Source: Candidatus Omnitrophica bacterium UBA1443
Lineage (GTDB): Bacteria > Omnitrophota > Omnitrophia > Omnitrophales > Aquincolibacteriaceae
Reading direction: 5' to 3'
DNA length: 5,297 nucleotides
Assembly: GCA_002329545.1 (NCBI GenBank)
Contig: DCTJ01000055.1
Span: 1-5,297 of the forward strand
Numbering within the stretch: the first letter of the stretch is position 1; every line of letters starts with the position of its first letter. Under the pieces are notes generated by a model. It was not told the origin of the DNA. It saw only the letters and a program-made list of their open reading frames with translations, and ran no database searches. The translations under genes were made by a program, and so were the position numbers. Shown here in pieces: positions 5,181 to 5,297 of the stretch.

Positions 5181-5297
5181 ATGGGAAAGATATCCATTCT
5201 TAAAGAGTTTTGGGATTTCCTTAGGGTGCGAAAAAAATGGTGGTTGACGCCCATCGTGGTCGTCCTTTTACTCCTGGGGGCGCTGATCGTTTTTGCT
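5181..5297 (+). CDS. DUF5989 family micro-membrane protein, 3' end beyond window
   Basis: Thirty-nine codons are visible before the right edge. The protein opens with an amphipathic, basic stretch (MGKISILKEFWDFLRVRKKW) and continues into one hydrophobic helix at about residues 22-39 (LTPIVVVLLLLGALIVFA). This 'lkEFwdFlrvRKKWWL.Piv..lll.g.li' pattern is typical of DUF5989 proteins. They are usually around 50 residues, so perhaps 10-15 residues are missing. They are found directly after SxtJ-type genes in carbamoyltransferase cassettes. Their function is unknown; a single-pass inner-membrane protein with a basic cytoplasmic N-terminus is the best description. The gene is too short to be caught by usual length cut-offs but has an excellent ribosome-binding site. 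Confidence 0.85.
   Translation, partial: MGKISILKEFWDFLRVRKKWWLTPIVVVLLLLGALIVFA

Overview
The window reads as chromosomal DNA from a Gram-negative-type bacterium of moderate GC. All convincing genes lie on the + strand. The gene set is an O-antigen ligase/polymerase-type membrane protein, a NodU/CmcH-type carbamoyltransferase, an SxtJ-type membrane protein and a DUF5989 micro-membrane protein. It points to cell-surface or secreted glycan biology. The mixture, including a YhcG_N (DUF1016)-thermonuclease fusion, resembles what I recall from environmental and candidate-phylum genomes such as Omnitrophota or deltaproteobacterial relatives. That taxonomic guess is inference from gene style and cannot be settled from this sequence.

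Region 1 (1-1295) starts with the C-terminal end of a protein truncated by the left edge. It looks like the soluble tail of a multi-pass DUF2079/GT-C-type membrane protein. Its stop codon overlaps, as TGATG, the start of a 348-aa fusion protein: an N-terminal YhcG_N-like helical domain, a small middle domain, and a C-terminal staphylococcal-nuclease-like domain with its catalytic residues intact. At the boundary after the YhcG_N part, inside the reading frame, lies a near-ideal intrinsic-terminator structure (687-718).

Region 2 (1296-1563) is a 268-bp gap. It holds a probable terminator for the nuclease gene (1345-1379), an 11-bp palindrome (TAACAATGTTA) within a weak promoter-like stretch, and otherwise AT-richer sequence leading into the next transcription unit.

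Region 3 (1564-5297) is a compact cluster. The Wzy/WaaL-type protein overlaps the carbamoyltransferase by ATGA. The carbamoyltransferase is followed by a perfect 10-bp hairpin and a good ribosome-binding site for the SxtJ-type protein. After a 66-bp gap with a promoter-like sequence comes DUF5989, cut by the right edge after 39 codons. Carbamoyltransferase-SxtJ-DUF5989 is a recurrent cassette in many bacteria, often followed by an SGNH/GDSL-hydrolase-like gene (family knowledge). The likely role is O-carbamoylation of a sugar or other hydroxyl group on a surface or exported molecule, with the two small membrane proteins as partners of unknown function. The overlap with an O-antigen-ligase-type gene ties this cassette to glycan assembly.
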